Shown piece after piece: positions 43,513 to 56,151 of a stretch of 64,000 nucleotides of DNA. How positions within the stretch are numbered: position 1 is the stretch's first letter; each line of letters begins with the position of its first letter. This stretch comes from Symsagittifera roscoffensis (taxonomy: Eukaryota > Xenacoelomorpha > Acoela > Convolutidae). The stretch is taken from positions 59,410,129-59,474,128 of the forward strand of contig NC_087062.1 of assembly GCF_963678635.1 (NCBI RefSeq), given 5' to 3'. The notes under the pieces are model-generated. The model saw only the letters and a list, made by a program, of their open reading frames with translations, was not told the origin of the DNA and searched no databases. Position numbers and translations under genes: made by a program.

Positions 43513-44418
43513 TGTGCCAGTCGGTCATATTTGGAAGTTTGACCTTGAGAGAAACAAAAAAAACACTTGATTTAGGAGAGAAATTTAATTTTTCAAAATT
43601 TCGAATGGAGCATGTCATGCGCGATTTTCTCGCGATAACTGAAAATCAGAAAAGAGAAGTCAGAACGATCGAGTAACAATCGCGGGAAAGTTACTAAATA
43701 AAACAGTGGGAAATTGCTATTTGCAATTTCTGTCACAATAGAACAAGAGTAGAGCTGTCCCATCTAAAACAGAGACGAGAGCATTCCCACGAACTGGATT
43801 GTTGTGATTGGAGTACTATTATTAACTGGACCAGAGTGAACCTTCGGTGGAAAGGTGGACAGCTAGAGTGTCCCAATGGTTCACGAGAACTTACAGTCTA
43901 GAGTAAAAACTTGTTCTTGTTATTAAAACTGACTAACATTTAACTCATTTTAGTTACTTTATTAATTCTTGAGTTGCTTACCGACTTATTTACTTCCTGG
44001 TTCTTGAGCGTGCTACAATGTGAGTACTTAATTTAAATTCCTAGAGTGTGTTTTTTAATTGTTATGTTGAGGTAAGGCGAGTTTTAGGTTGATCCATCTG
44101 AAATGGATCAAAGTTCCACTGTCTAATAAAAATAAACTTAACGGATTGTTCTAACCCGGTTTTTAACGGCGTTCATGTATTTTGGGTATCTAGAGACCTA
44201 AGTATGGGGACGTTTCTAATTCTAGAGTGGGGGGATATTTTAGTAGTAGCCTTTAAGCTGTAACGGGTCGTAGTCTCATGTCACAAACGAACCGAACTGG
44301 CTCCGACCGTTCTTGAGGTAGAAAAACACAAGAGATGGTGTCCCTGACCCTTGAGCCAGTGGTTATAGGGCCTATTTTTCTTAAGCCTCATGTGTGGCTG
44401 CAGTAGACGAATGTTACA
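43513..44418 (+). repeat. Element 2 5' LTR
   Basis: 906 bp, delimited by comparison with element 1: it begins TGTGCCAGTCGG and ends GAATGTTACA. The hairpin at 44091-44109 and AATAAA at 44125 keep the order seen in element 1. The 3' partner is not in the window, so the left boundary is inferred. Confidence 0.7.
44091..44109 (+). promoter_or_regulatory. LTR hairpin, element 2 version
   Basis: gatccat-ctgaa-atggatc, the covarying counterpart of 14168-14186. Confidence 0.6.
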
Positions 44419-44429
44419 TAGTGTTTTTA

Positions 44430-44447
44430 TGGCGCTCCTGGGTGTTT
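44430..44447 (+). promoter_or_regulatory. Probable primer-binding site, element 2
   Basis: tggcgctcct 11 nt after the LTR end; the following bases differ from element 1, so the firm match is 10 nt. Confidence 0.6.
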
Positions 44448-44910
44448 ACGACATCAAGACTACGGAGTCGAACCCACTTGAGACAGCTTCGGGCTGAATG
44501 CCCATTCTAGAGTACCGGCGGTACGGTTCGACAGGAACGTGCAAACCTTCCGGTTGTACCGTGATAGCTTTTTAAGAAAACTCGAGAAAATTTCCTGGTA
44601 CGCTCTCCGAACGAGGCTTAGCTAACCGAGTAAAGGGGGGCAACTAGGGGGACAAAAACACGAGCAAAAAGACAAAAAGCAAAAAAAAAAAAAAAAAAGA
44701 ATAGAAAAAGGAACAAAAACCATAAAACGAAAAAAGATAGTGACTTTGACACCAGATTAGTTGGATCAAACCTTTATATTAATTAAATAGTATACCCATA
44801 CTGTTTTACAAGTTCGATCGTTTCGATCAACCTAGCAATTTAAACCAGTAAACTGAATAAAGTGCCCGAAGTGGGGCGTTGTCAAGGGTTTTCAGATAGC
44901 TTGGAACTTA

Positions 44911-45108
44911 GCTGGACCAATAGGAGACTTGACTGGAAGAGGTGACCAGCCGAGTGGGAAAGTGGTTCAGGGACACTTGAGCTGAACCAATAGGAGACTT
45001 GACTGGAAGAGGTGACAAGCCGAGTGGGAAAGTGGTTCAGGGACACTTGAGCTGAACCAATAGGAGACTGGACTGGAACAGGTGACCAGTCGAGTGGGAA
45101 AGCAGCCA
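44911..45108 (+). repeat. 70-bp direct repeat, about 2.8 copies
   Basis: Units start with ccaataggagact at 44917, 44987 and 45057. Each includes a self-complementary pair such as gactgg...ccagtc (third unit). The 129-aa minus-strand frame over it is repeat-derived. Confidence 0.85.
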
Positions 45109-46009
45109 AGAAGGATTTGGCAATTCTCGAGTTCTCAAGTTGGGCAGAACGGGTATCGTTATAGGAGATAAGTGTAAAATAGGATAAGCGACATCCCCCG
45201 GTTTTGAGGAACGTTTTTACTTGAGCAGGCCTGGAGACAGGTCTACGGTTTTCTCTTGAGAGGTTTAGCACCCGGCGCTTAAGGTAATTTTAGGCTTAAG
45301 AAGGGGGGCTAAAAAGGGGGGAGGTTAGAAGGGGGGCTGGTTAAGTTAGAGGTTGGCGGTTGTAAATTGTAAAAAGGGGGAAATTAGAGTAACTAATTAG
45401 TCGACATCGTTGACTTAGTTACATTAGAAATTAACACGCGTTGGTAATATTAGGTGGATATCGAAATTTGAACTCGAGTTAAGGAAGGTACCCTGGTCGG
45501 ATTGGTAGGGGGGAAGGGACATAGACAGTTTTTGTAATACCCCATAAGATCGCTAGCAGGGGGGAAGGAAACGCGTGGCAATTAGGTACAAGACATTTTT
45601 TTCGATAGAAGGTAGACATTTGTCACCTTTGAATTTTAGGTGGGCTCATCTTTCTGTTTTTATTACTTTTTCTTGCTTAGATTTTTGTTGCATTTTGGTG
45701 AGGATTTGTGTTAAAATTTTGTACGAACAGGTGATCACAAGATACCTGCGCACAGGTTTTGGTCTCAAGTTACTTGGAACATTGAAATAGAGGTAGCCAA
45801 AAAGAGAAATAAGAAAAAGGGGGGTCAGCATTTGGTTTTTAAGAGAGGATTTTGGGAAAATTTTACTAGAGCTTGAGTGGTGGTACAAGGTACGGCGAAT
45901 CAAGAAGTCCCCATAACGAAGAGGGAAGAAGTCCCACCACCCAGACACTTGTCAACAGTCTTGGGACAGTGCCGAAGAAGTCTTAGGACAGAGCAGTCTG
46001 GGGACAGTC

Positions 46010-46510
46010 TTGGGACAGTACAGTCTTGGGACAGTGGTCTTGGGACAGGGTCTTGGGACAGGGTCTTGGGACAAGGGTCTTGGGACAGGGTCTTGGGACA
46101 AGGTCTTGGGACAAGGTCTTGGGACAAGGTCTTGGGACAAGGGTCTTGGGACAGGGTCTTGGGACAGGGTCTTGAGACAAGGTCTTGGGACGGGGTCTTG
46201 GGACAAGGTCTTGGGACAAGGGTCTTGGGACAGGGTCTTGGGACAAGGTCTTGGGACAGGGTCTTGGGACAAGGTCTTGGGACAAGGTCTTGGGACGGGG
46301 TCTTGGGACAAGGTCTTGGGACAAGGTCTTGGGACACTAGTCTTGGGACAGTAGTCTTGGGACAGTAGTCTTGGGACACTAGTCTTGGGACACTAGTCTT
46401 GGGACACTAGTCTTGGGACACTAATCTAGGGACAGTAGTCTTGGGACAGTAGTCTTGGGACACTAGCCTTGGGACAGTAGTCTTGGACAAGAGTCTTGGG
46501 ACACGGCCGG
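46010..46510 (+). repeat. Minisatellite of tcttgggaca units (13-14 bp)
   Basis: Several dozen units of (g)gtcttgggaca followed by agg, ggg, gtag or ctag. Degenerate units extend on both sides (from about 45955 and to about 46590). Because units are mostly stop-free, several frames stay open on both strands, giving long Gly-Trp-Asp or Pro-Lys-Thr repeats, which I do not treat as genes. Confidence 0.92.
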
Positions 46511-46836
46511 AAAGTACTGGGACAGGAGAAAGAAGCCTGGGACGGTACAAAGAAGAGTAGGGACGGCAATTGGAAGTCTTGGGACAGTGTAAAAATTGAA
46601 GTAAAATTACAAGAAGTGTTTTAAGACAGAATTAAGATAGAACAAGACCAATTGGAACCAGGTACGGTTGAGACCACAAATAAGGAAAGTTTCTCGAAAA
46701 GTTAATAAAGAGAACTGAAACAAGGTTTTCACCACGTTGTATATATTTTTTTTCTTCCTTCCCGAAAGATTTTATTCTTAGAATAGGATTGTGTATATAG
46801 TAAAACTGTAAATAAAAGCAATTGTAAATAGAAATA

Positions 46837-49800
46837 ATGAGGCGGAGCAGGGTACCGGTAGCTGAAAAAAGACCTACCGAAGCAAAGTATAATTCGTCGC
46901 TACGCAAAACAACATCAATGGGCCCAAAGATAACAAAGAAGAACTTTTCAGTTAACATGGTCAGCACAAGGAGTACAACGGAGAGAGCAAGAGAGGGCAT
47001 GGAAGGGGAACGAGTAGAACCCACCATCGAGATTGATCTAGAGACACCTGATCAAAGTGTTGATGAAACAAGGAAAATAGCGACGTAGTCAACTCCAATG
47101 CCCAATGCAGAAGAACCAAACTCGAAACCCATAGAATTCTCACCAATAGACAACGTGGAAGATGCAATAGGCAACACCGAAGAAACGGTGAAAGAAGACT
47201 CTCAAGTAAAAAAGACATCTTTTACAGAAAGGTTGGCGATGATGGTCGGAATAAAAACGAAAGAGAACGTGACTGAAGAACCAAAAGCTGAAAGAGCACG
47301 AACATTTGGAACAGTGAGCACGAAGACGACAGAAGCCAATCCGAGAGAGGAGCAAACTAGAGCAGAAGCGACGGCCGAAGAAAGACCGACGGCTGACCAT
47401 GAAGAGGCTACTCTTGAGCTAGGTGACTTGATGGCGAAACTGAATCAGATCGACAAAAAGCTGAAGCACAGCGAAGAGGACAGAGAAGTGATAAGAAAAG
47501 AATTAAGATACAACAAAAACGAGTATCTGGATAGTTATTTTAACCTGGCCAAGGCAACAGAAGAGAGACTCAAGGAGATGTCAGATAATGTAGAAACCAC
47601 CAATGAAGAACGAGATAAGAACATCAAAAAAGATTTGCAACAGTTAAAAAACCGATATGATGATGTCAACAGCCAATTAGGTAGCCTGGAAAAGAGAATG
47701 GACACAATGAGCAAAAATCAGGCCGAGAGTTCGTGTGCAATACAGGCGAAATTGGATGCAATCTTGAGTAATTCTACCTCACAAGAAAGACCGGCAGCGG
47801 ATCGCACGCAAGGCACCAGAGTTGACTTTGTGGAACCACAAAGGAACAAACGGCAATCGACACCGTTGCCCTTAACCCGGGATACGGTGAGCATAGCACC
47901 AACAGCTGCTAAAACAATCATGAAGAATGGAATGTCAAGTACAACGACTGGTCCGGGGGACTCAACAGCTAACAGCAACGCAGGTCCGGATGCTATGACA
48001 TGGGCAAACACTTGGGAGATGATGAACAGGACTCTAGAGGCCTTCGCCACGAGGAACACTAACTCGAGCGATAGGAGAGATGGGAAATCAAGAAAAACAT
48101 TCAAGAAGCCAAAAGAATTCAAAGACGACTCAGATGGATGCATTGACACGTGGGTGGAAGTGATGAGATTACATCTAGAGCAAGACAACTTGAACGATGA
48201 AAGACAAGCATGCACAGCCATACTCAGCAATTTAGAAGGCACAGCATTAAAATGCGTGGTTGCGAAGAAAGAAGAAGAACGCGATACCGCGGACAAGATC
48301 TTCGAGATATTGCTGAATCGATTCGGGTCAGGCATGAAGGGTCACCAAGCGATGATGCGATTTGAAAAGAGAAGGCAGAGGGACGACGAGTCAATAGATC
48401 GGTTCCTAGATGATCTCGAGAGCTTGAGAAGAAGGAGTGACCCAGAGGAGTCGACAAACAGAAGAAACTTTAGCATTGCCTCGAAGTTCATTGATGGGGT
48501 AAAAAGTGACGACTTAAGGACAATGTTAGCAACATACTACACATTGTCGAAAGACAGCGCACCAACCCCAGAAGAAATGAGACAGAAATCAAGGGAATAC
48601 ATGCTGATGAAACCCAAGAAATACTCGTATTCAGAAAACAGGAACACGCAAGGGGGAAGTCAACCGCAGAGGTCGTCATGGTACAAACCTAGAGATGACA
48701 TGGACAAGCGCAGATCATGCGCGAACTGCAGGTCGGCGGATCACCACGTGGCTGACTGCACAACATACAAACAAGGCATGAAGAGTCTAGGATATGCACC
48801 AGATGAGGAGGACATGAGCCAGATGGAGGAACACGAGTACTATAGTGGCTTAATCATCAAGATAGGCGCAAGATGCTTCTTCTGTAACCAGGAGGGGCAC
48901 TTCCGAATGGATTGTCCCTTGTTCTGGGAAGCGGTCAAGGACCAGAGTCACCCTAAACATAAGTTGGCATTAGCGGCGGTGCAGAATCAGCGGAACAGGC
49001 AAAACGAATTTGAATCGAGGAACTTAGGAGCACCAAGCACGGAATTGCCGACGAAGACAGTGAAAGCTGTATCACATGTTAATGATGCCATAGAATCCGC
49101 GGCAGGGAACTCTCTAGAGATAAATTATGAGAAAGCGGCGACGGAAGCAATTGCCAAAGTGAAACAGGATCTGGCTGCGAAAGAAATTGAGCAACGACTA
49201 AAGCTGGAGATAGAAAGACAGAATTTTAACGAAGCATTAACCGGAGCGAAACAAATACCAGTGTCTGTACCAGGCTCAACAAAGACCGGGAATTGTAACA
49301 CTGTAAAAATGATTACGGGAAAGCCATTCGGCATATCGAGAATCGGGGCTAGAATAATGTCGATAATCACAGTGGGCGGCCACGAGGTAACCAGAAACTT
49401 GAGCGAACTGAGTGACCAGACAGTAATGCATATTGATGTGTACGCAGATTACTTGAGTCGTATAAGCCCACAAACGACTTCTAGAGCGCTGAGAGCACTA
49501 CTCACGAGAGGGGGCAGCAAGTCGGTACGTGTTGATAACAGGTATACTGAAGCTTATGGTCCACACGAGGTGATGCTAAATATAGATGGGATTAACATCT
49601 ACACCAAGACGATGATAACATGTGACGAAGACCTAATTGGGCAAATCTACGTAGGGAAAGAAGAGTTGAAAGTGAGATCGATTGGACACTGCGCCATGCT
49701 TGAAGAAGATGCAATGCACATCGGAACAGAGGCAGATGTGACAGGGCACGTGCTAGATATAAGTGGCAAAAAGACTCAGTTGCGTGGGTTGCTTGACACG

Positions 49801-52800
49801 GGAGCAGTCTTGAGCGTTATACCAATCGAAACTTGGGAGAAGATGGGCTTTGACAAAGGTGACTTGATAGACTCGAGAATACGGCTGTCAGCTGCAAACA
49901 AAGGGGCCCTACGGGTGCTGGGCAGGACGCCGATAATAGCCCTCAATTTGGGGGAACGTAACCTGTGGATGAGCTTTATCGTGGTAGAAAACCTAGATGA
50001 ATCTGACCAATTCATTTTGGGCAGAGACTTCATCAGGAATTTAGACGTAACGATTGATTTAAATAACGCAATGTTCAGGATACGGAACCCGGATAGGAGG
50101 TACGCAATCAAACCGGTAAATTTAATAATGGTAAATGAAAACAAAGCACCGGTATTCTTGAGTAGGAGGGTGAGGCTAAAAGCTAATGAAGCGGCAATCG
50201 TAAGTTTGAGGATGAAAAATTACAATGAACTAAGTGACAACAAGCAAGTGTGCATAGTTCCGAATCCTAATAGTCAAAGTGCTGCTGTTTTAGGAAGATC
50301 ATTTTCGATAACGAAGAGCGGCCTCTGCGTCAGTGTCTTGTTGAATACCCTTGATATACCGATCACGATACAGAGAGGGAGGAAACTGGGATATGCTTTA
50401 CCGGTTAAAACTCGATATGAAAAAATTGAGAACTCAAAACAAAATGAAGTTGTTGATTGTCCCAATCACAGGGACAAAATTTGTATCTTGAGACGATTGC
50501 AGAAAATAAAAGATTCTTCAGGTCTTATTAAATCACTTAAGTCAGAAACGGATGATGGTCTTTCGAGCTGTTCGAACTTTCCAGAGCGACCCACACTAGA
50601 TGAAATGCAAAATGAAAAACCGGTTCTGCCGGAGATTGAACATTTGAGGGGCAAACTGAAAGATGAACAGCTCGAAGCCATCAAGGACGTACTAGAGCGG
50701 AACGAGGATGTTTTTTCGAGGCATAAGGCGGATATCGGGTGTTGCAATTTCGTTGAGCATGAAATAGAACTTGAGGAAAACGCGGTACCACACAGGGAGG
50801 GGGCGAGGCGCATGACCCCACACAAATCGGACGCGTGTAGAAAAGAGATCGAGACGTTACTAGAGTATGACATGATAGAACCATCCAAGTCACCGTGGGC
50901 GTGTGGAGTAGTGATGGCCAAAAAGAAAGGCGACCAGTTGAGGTTTTGTTGTGACTTTCGATACCTGAACTCCGTCACGGTGAAGGATGCCTATCCCATA
51001 CCTAGGATTGATGAGAGCCTCTCGAAGTTAGGTGATGCAAAATTTTTTACGACTCTTGATTTAGGCTCAGCCTTTTGGCAAGTACCACTAAGGAAGCAGG
51101 ACAGGGACAAGACAGGGTTTGCCTGCGAGTTGGGTCTGTTTCAATGGAAACGGATGCCGTTTGGACTTTGCAATGCCACAGCCACGTTTTAGCGGTTGAT
51201 GGCACACGCGCTGATAGGCGTAACGAAGAAGTATGGCAACCTGGTAATGTGCTACGTGGATGACGTGGTAATAGCGACGCCAACACTGGAAGACCACATT
51301 GAGAGACTAGACGAAGTGTTTGCATGCATGAAGAGGTCGGGGCTAAAGTGTAAACCATCAAAGTGCGAGATACTCAAGGACTCAATAAAATACTTGGGCA
51401 GGATGGTAGACAAGCACGGCATCAGACCTGATACGGACGCCGTGGAAGCAGTCCTGACCTGGAAATCACCGAAGACAGAGCACCAGTTGATGAGCTTCCT
51501 GGGTTTCGCTAACTATTATAGAGAGTTCATCAAAGGCTATGCAGACAAGGTATACCCGATGCAACAATTAATGAGACACAAGGGCAAGAAGTTCACGTGG
51601 AACAACGCAGCAGAAGAGTCATTCCAGAGGATAAAGAAAGAGCTATGTGAGGCACCAGTACTGGGTATGCCGACTGAGAAAGGGATGTACGTGCTGGACA
51701 CGGATGCGTCGGTAGTCGCGATTTCTGGGATTCTCCACCAAGAACAAGAATGGAATGGGAAGACAGTCTTGAGACCAATAGCGTACGGGAGCAAAGTCCT
51801 GAGTGACACGGAAATGAAGTACGGAGCACCGAAAGCTGAGATGTTCGCGGTGGTTACCTTTGTCGAGAAATACAGGGCATACTTGGGCAGTGAACCATTC
51901 AAGTTGCGAGTCGACAACAGAGCACTGAGCTGGCTGAAAACGTACTCAATGGACCAAAGTTACATTGGGAGGTGGATAGTTCGCCTGGATGGATACAACA
52001 TGATAATTGAGCATAGAACGCGAGATAAACATCAGAATGCCGACAGCTTGAGTAAGAAGACGGAGTTCTATGAGAGACAAGAGCAAAGAGAAGCAGACAG
52101 ACCTGAAATCAAAGATGGCTTCTCATTCATGGACAAGGAAACGTACGACAGTCTTCCACTCACGAGATGGCTGGACAAGTCAGGCAAACCGATAGAAGAT
52201 CATCCTGAATTGCCTAAAGAGCCTCCAGAGAAGACCATCTTGAGGAAGAGCAAGAGGATTCCGATTGAGATTATACTCAAGTCGAAGATCGTGAAGGAGA
52301 CGCTCAAGGCAAAAGGCTATGATCTTAACCAGGTGGAAGCAGGAACTGCACAGATAGATGATGACTTAATGAGGTTGCTCGAGAAACTATCAGATGATAA
52401 GCCCGTGATACAGGGTACAGAGAAGGGTACAGAGAAACCGGAATTCACTATACTTCGGAGAAAAGAGACAGTGAACGATACTGACTCATCAAGAGGAAGC
52501 GTCACTGACAGCAAAGATGTCGTGCGGTCACTAGTTGACAAAATCCCCGAAGACATTCTGGAGCAGACCAGGGTTAGGAAAAAGAAAGTGACGTTCAAGG
52601 AAGATACTGAGCACCTGGGACCAGGTCAAGAGTCCGGGGAGTGTTCCAGGTTCACGGAAGAAGGAACCGGAGAAGGAAAATTGTCCGGGGAGCGTGAAGG
52701 ATGGGATGAAGACTCGGATGAGAGCAGCGAAAACCAGGACAGTCTGTGCATGATACTGGCGGAAGAGAAGACAAGGCACCACGACAGGGAGTTACAGACG

Positions 52801-55651
52801 GATCCATCATCAGGAACGTACAATCTGGAGATACAGGAGATACGAGGTGGTGAGGAACTTGAGAGAATTGCGGTTTCAAGGAAGCCATACAGAGAACTAT
52901 CATGCAACTCAAACGTCAGAACAAATCTGGTGCCAGAAGATGATATGAAAATCGTGAAAAGGATGATATGCGTGAAGCTGAGTGATGACATCCACAAACC
53001 TGGTGAGATGGATGGACAGATCATGGCGCTAAAGGAGCATGTCAAGGCAAGATATAGGCTGTCAGACCTAATAAGAGCCCAAAAGAATGACAAAATGACA
53101 AGTAACCTCTCCAAATGGATCCAGTCGGGGGTCAAGGAGAAGGGGGAACTCGAGGAAGACAGCTACAAGATCTTGAGCCAGTTCTACAAAGAGAAAAAAG
53201 ACTTACTCTACCACACAGCTGATGGGGTGGTAGCATGCAAGAGGAAAGATGAGGAGAAGATATTACACAAACACAACCTCATCATACTGCCACAGTTGTA
53301 TCAAACGGAGGTGCTTTTCAGATCGCACGACCAGATGGGCCACCAGGGGATAGACAAAGTACAACAAAGGATACTTCACAGGTTTGATTGGCCAGGAATG
53401 AGAAAAGCTTGCGAGAGATGGGTGAATGCCTGCCTGGCATGTCTCCAGGTAAAAGACCCAAGGAAGATGAAGTTTCCCCTCAAGTCGGTTGAGAGCTCAG
53501 AGTTCAATGAAGTGGTGCAGATAGACCATCAAAAAATCTGCATGACGGAGTCGGGATATAACCAGATACTGGTTATAATAGATCACTTCACAAAGTTGGC
53601 GGAAGCGGTCCCGTGCCAAACAGCCTCGGCCGAGGAGACATGTGATCATCTGATAACGCATTGGATATCGCGGTAAGGTTGTCCAATGACTTTCCAGTCG
53701 GACAACGGCAAAGCTTTTGTAGGGGACTTGACAAAAGAATTGATGAAGAGATCGCACATTGCTCAAGCACACTCGACATTCTATCATCCACAGACCAATG
53801 GGTTGGTAGAGAGACAAAACAGGACACTGGTCAACATGTTAAGGGTGTACTGCTCAAGATACATGACGGACTGGGACAAATACCTGCCACAGGTAGTAGG
53901 AGCCTACAACAGTACACAGCACTCAACTACGGGCATCAGTCCTTTCATGATGTTGACGGGCAGGGAGAGAGCAATGCCTCTGACATTCTTTTACCCGGAA
54001 TACGAAGGGAAAAAGACGTCGCCTCAGGCATACGTGAAAGAAGCGATCAAAAGACAACAGGAATTGAACGAGCTATGCAGGAGGAACACGGCGCAAGCGC
54101 AAATGAGGCAACGCAGGAAATACGACGAAAAAATACTACGAGCAAAGCCATATGAAGTGGGCCAATACGTGTGGGTCTTCCAAAATGTCATACCGCCCAA
54201 GGGAACAAAGAAACTACTCAAGAAGTGGAGGGGACCATTCATGATAACGGAGGTTCATCAACAAGGACGGTTCTATCGCTTGAGTACTGGGCGAGCGGCC
54301 CATTATGAAAATCTGAAGCCTCACGTCCCGTCTCCAGAGGATTGGTGCATACCGAAGGACATGGAGGGTCTTGAATATCTGGTGGTAGAGCCAGCGTGTG
54401 AAGTGAATGAGAAAGGCACTAGAGAGAAAAATGATGGTAATGAGAACTTGAGTTTGGACGACAATGAAAAGATAGGAGTGGAGTCTGATGCAGGAACATT
54501 TGTAGAAGAAGACTGGAACGACCCGGAGCAAGACGAGGTGCCGAAATGGATGGAACCGGATCGAACAACACCACCGGAAACCAGGACTGGCAATCGCAAA
54601 CGCACAGGCATGAGGTACAACAGGTACGGGGACGACTTCTTGATCGATAAGATACAGCCAGACAAATTGGGCGAGGAATTACTGAAGGCAGGCGAACTGG
54701 AAGCCGGAGAGGAATGGCAGGTCATTGATGATGGTGGTCATTATCCGCAGGTCATTGATGATGGTGGTCATTTCTACGCCAGAAGTAGAAACGGATCTCG
54801 AACAGAGTGAGATAGAGAGGAGGGAGAACACGAACTTGAGGATTCTAGAGTGGATGCGTGATGTCAAAGACGAGAGCCGCGAAGGACAAAGCATTCAGCA
54901 AGTCGATGTATCAGCAGCAAATTACATGAAGACAGAAGACCCTCTTTTCGGATGGACGGCAACGGACAGGCCACTACGCGTTCCTCAGGACAATTCAAAC
55001 CCGACAACATCGACGGGGACGTCGATAAATATTTTTGTCCGGGGAGTGGGGGTAGGACTTACCCACACCGAAAATTTGATGATAAAGAAGCTCAAGGAAG
55101 TGAGAGAAACGAGTGAATTGGAACTGGAGGAAGAAGAGCCAGAGCCTACTATAGGTCGGAATTTCAAAACGAAATTCGAAATACCCAATGAATACTCGGA
55201 GAACATCATGATAACGGATAGCGACTTCATCCTGTCAAACAGGACCAGCGCGATCTGCATCACGGCGGACATGAGTTTCAAATCAAGATTGGAAGCTGAC
55301 TTCAAAAGAGAGTACCAGAATGTAGAGTTTCTGTTCAGACAGAGACCAGGACTGGGAGGGATGGCAGCACTTCCACCGTCAGTGGCACAAGTCCCGGGCA
55401 AATATCTGTGCTTCCTAGTAACGAGGGTCAATGACAGGAACACAATCGATCCCGAACACGTGATATTGGCACTAACAAGATTACGAGACTTCATGATTGA
55501 AAGAGGGATAACAGAAGTCTCAATGCCGGTGTATGACCCGAACAGGGGCAAACTGAGCCCGAGGGAATTGTACGCTATCCTACATGTGGTCTTTGCAGAA
55601 ACTGAGATAATGGTGTATCTTCATAAGAAGTACTACTTGAGCATCGCCTGA
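46837..55651 (+). pseudogene. Element 2 Gag-Pol, broken
   Basis: Same domain order as element 1. The frame begins at ATG 46837 with a basic N-terminus and meets an in-frame TAG at 47086. It reopens at ATG 47098 and runs through the gag domain, two CCHC knuckles (CANCRSADHHVADC; CFFCNQEGHFRMDC), protease (LLDTGA) and the first half of RT. A TAG at 51190 replaces the CAG of element 1. The frame reopens through YVDD, RNase H and the integrase finger to a TAA at 53674 inside the integrase core, then through the catalytic Glu and WRGPF. A +1 shift at about 54720-54790, at a 30-bp tandem duplication, moves reading to the frame that ends at 55651 with the macro-like domain (54725-55651). Motif residues between breaks are intact, so decay is recent. 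Confidence 0.88.
55009..55075 (+). promoter_or_regulatory. Near-invariant 67-nt block, element 2 copy
   Basis: Counterpart of 26441-26507 with three mismatches. It contains the decamer at 55037 and ggggagtgggggtagga. Confidence 0.6.
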
Positions 55652-56151
55652 GTCGGGTACATGGGGGTATCGAGTCGGGTGTGAGGGAGGAGTCTTGAGT
55701 TAGGTACTGGGGTGCGGCGCAGGTAAAGGGATTTTAAAGATATGATTGGCATGACAATTAAATTTTAAAACGAGTTAACGGTGCTAAAACATAAAATGAA
55801 TCTGCATGCTTTTAAGGGAATTCCAATTGAATTGTTTTAGGTGATATGAAAATGATAAGATTTTAACCATACTGGTAAAAGGGGGGTCTCTAGGTTAGGA
55901 ACATGACATGTCAAGTTTCAATATGCTTTCTGTTTTCAGATCAAGTTTGAAAAACAAAGTTGAAAATCCAACTATACTCAAGCGAGAAACAGAGAGAGAA
56001 ACCTTGATTGAACTCGCGATAATCGGCACTTACAGCAAGTATTTGCAAGGGAACATTTCGAGAGAATTCTTGAGTAAGGTAATTCTTGAGCTGGTAAGGT
56101 AATTCTTGAGCTGGTTAACACATACCTGTATACATCCCGAAGTCACGAAGA
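55652..56151 (+). other. Spacer between element 2 ORFs, with small upstream ORF
   Basis: A 64-codon ORF (55908-56102, MSSFNMLSVF) precedes ORF2, parallel to the shorter one in element 1. A 20-bp unit (ggtaattcttgagctg) is tandemly duplicated at about 56078-56113. Confidence 0.45.

Larger units (their letters stand above)
44448..46836 (+). other. Element 2 leader
   Basis: 2.4 kb without a supported gene. It holds a 70-bp repeat array and a 13-14-bp minisatellite. I see none of the TACCCTCC modules or the duplicated RNA domain of element 1, so the leaders have turned over almost completely. Confidence 0.7.

Noticed and set aside
44882-45271. 129-codon minus-strand frame
   Set aside because: It is derived from the 70-bp direct repeats in the element 2 leader.
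45877-46379. Long frames on both strands over the minisatellite
   Set aside because: They arise from stop-free repeat units and have simple repeat composition with no upstream coding context.
46010-46510. CRISPR-like array of short repeats
   Set aside because: Units are contiguous with no unique spacers, in an animal retrotransposon leader.
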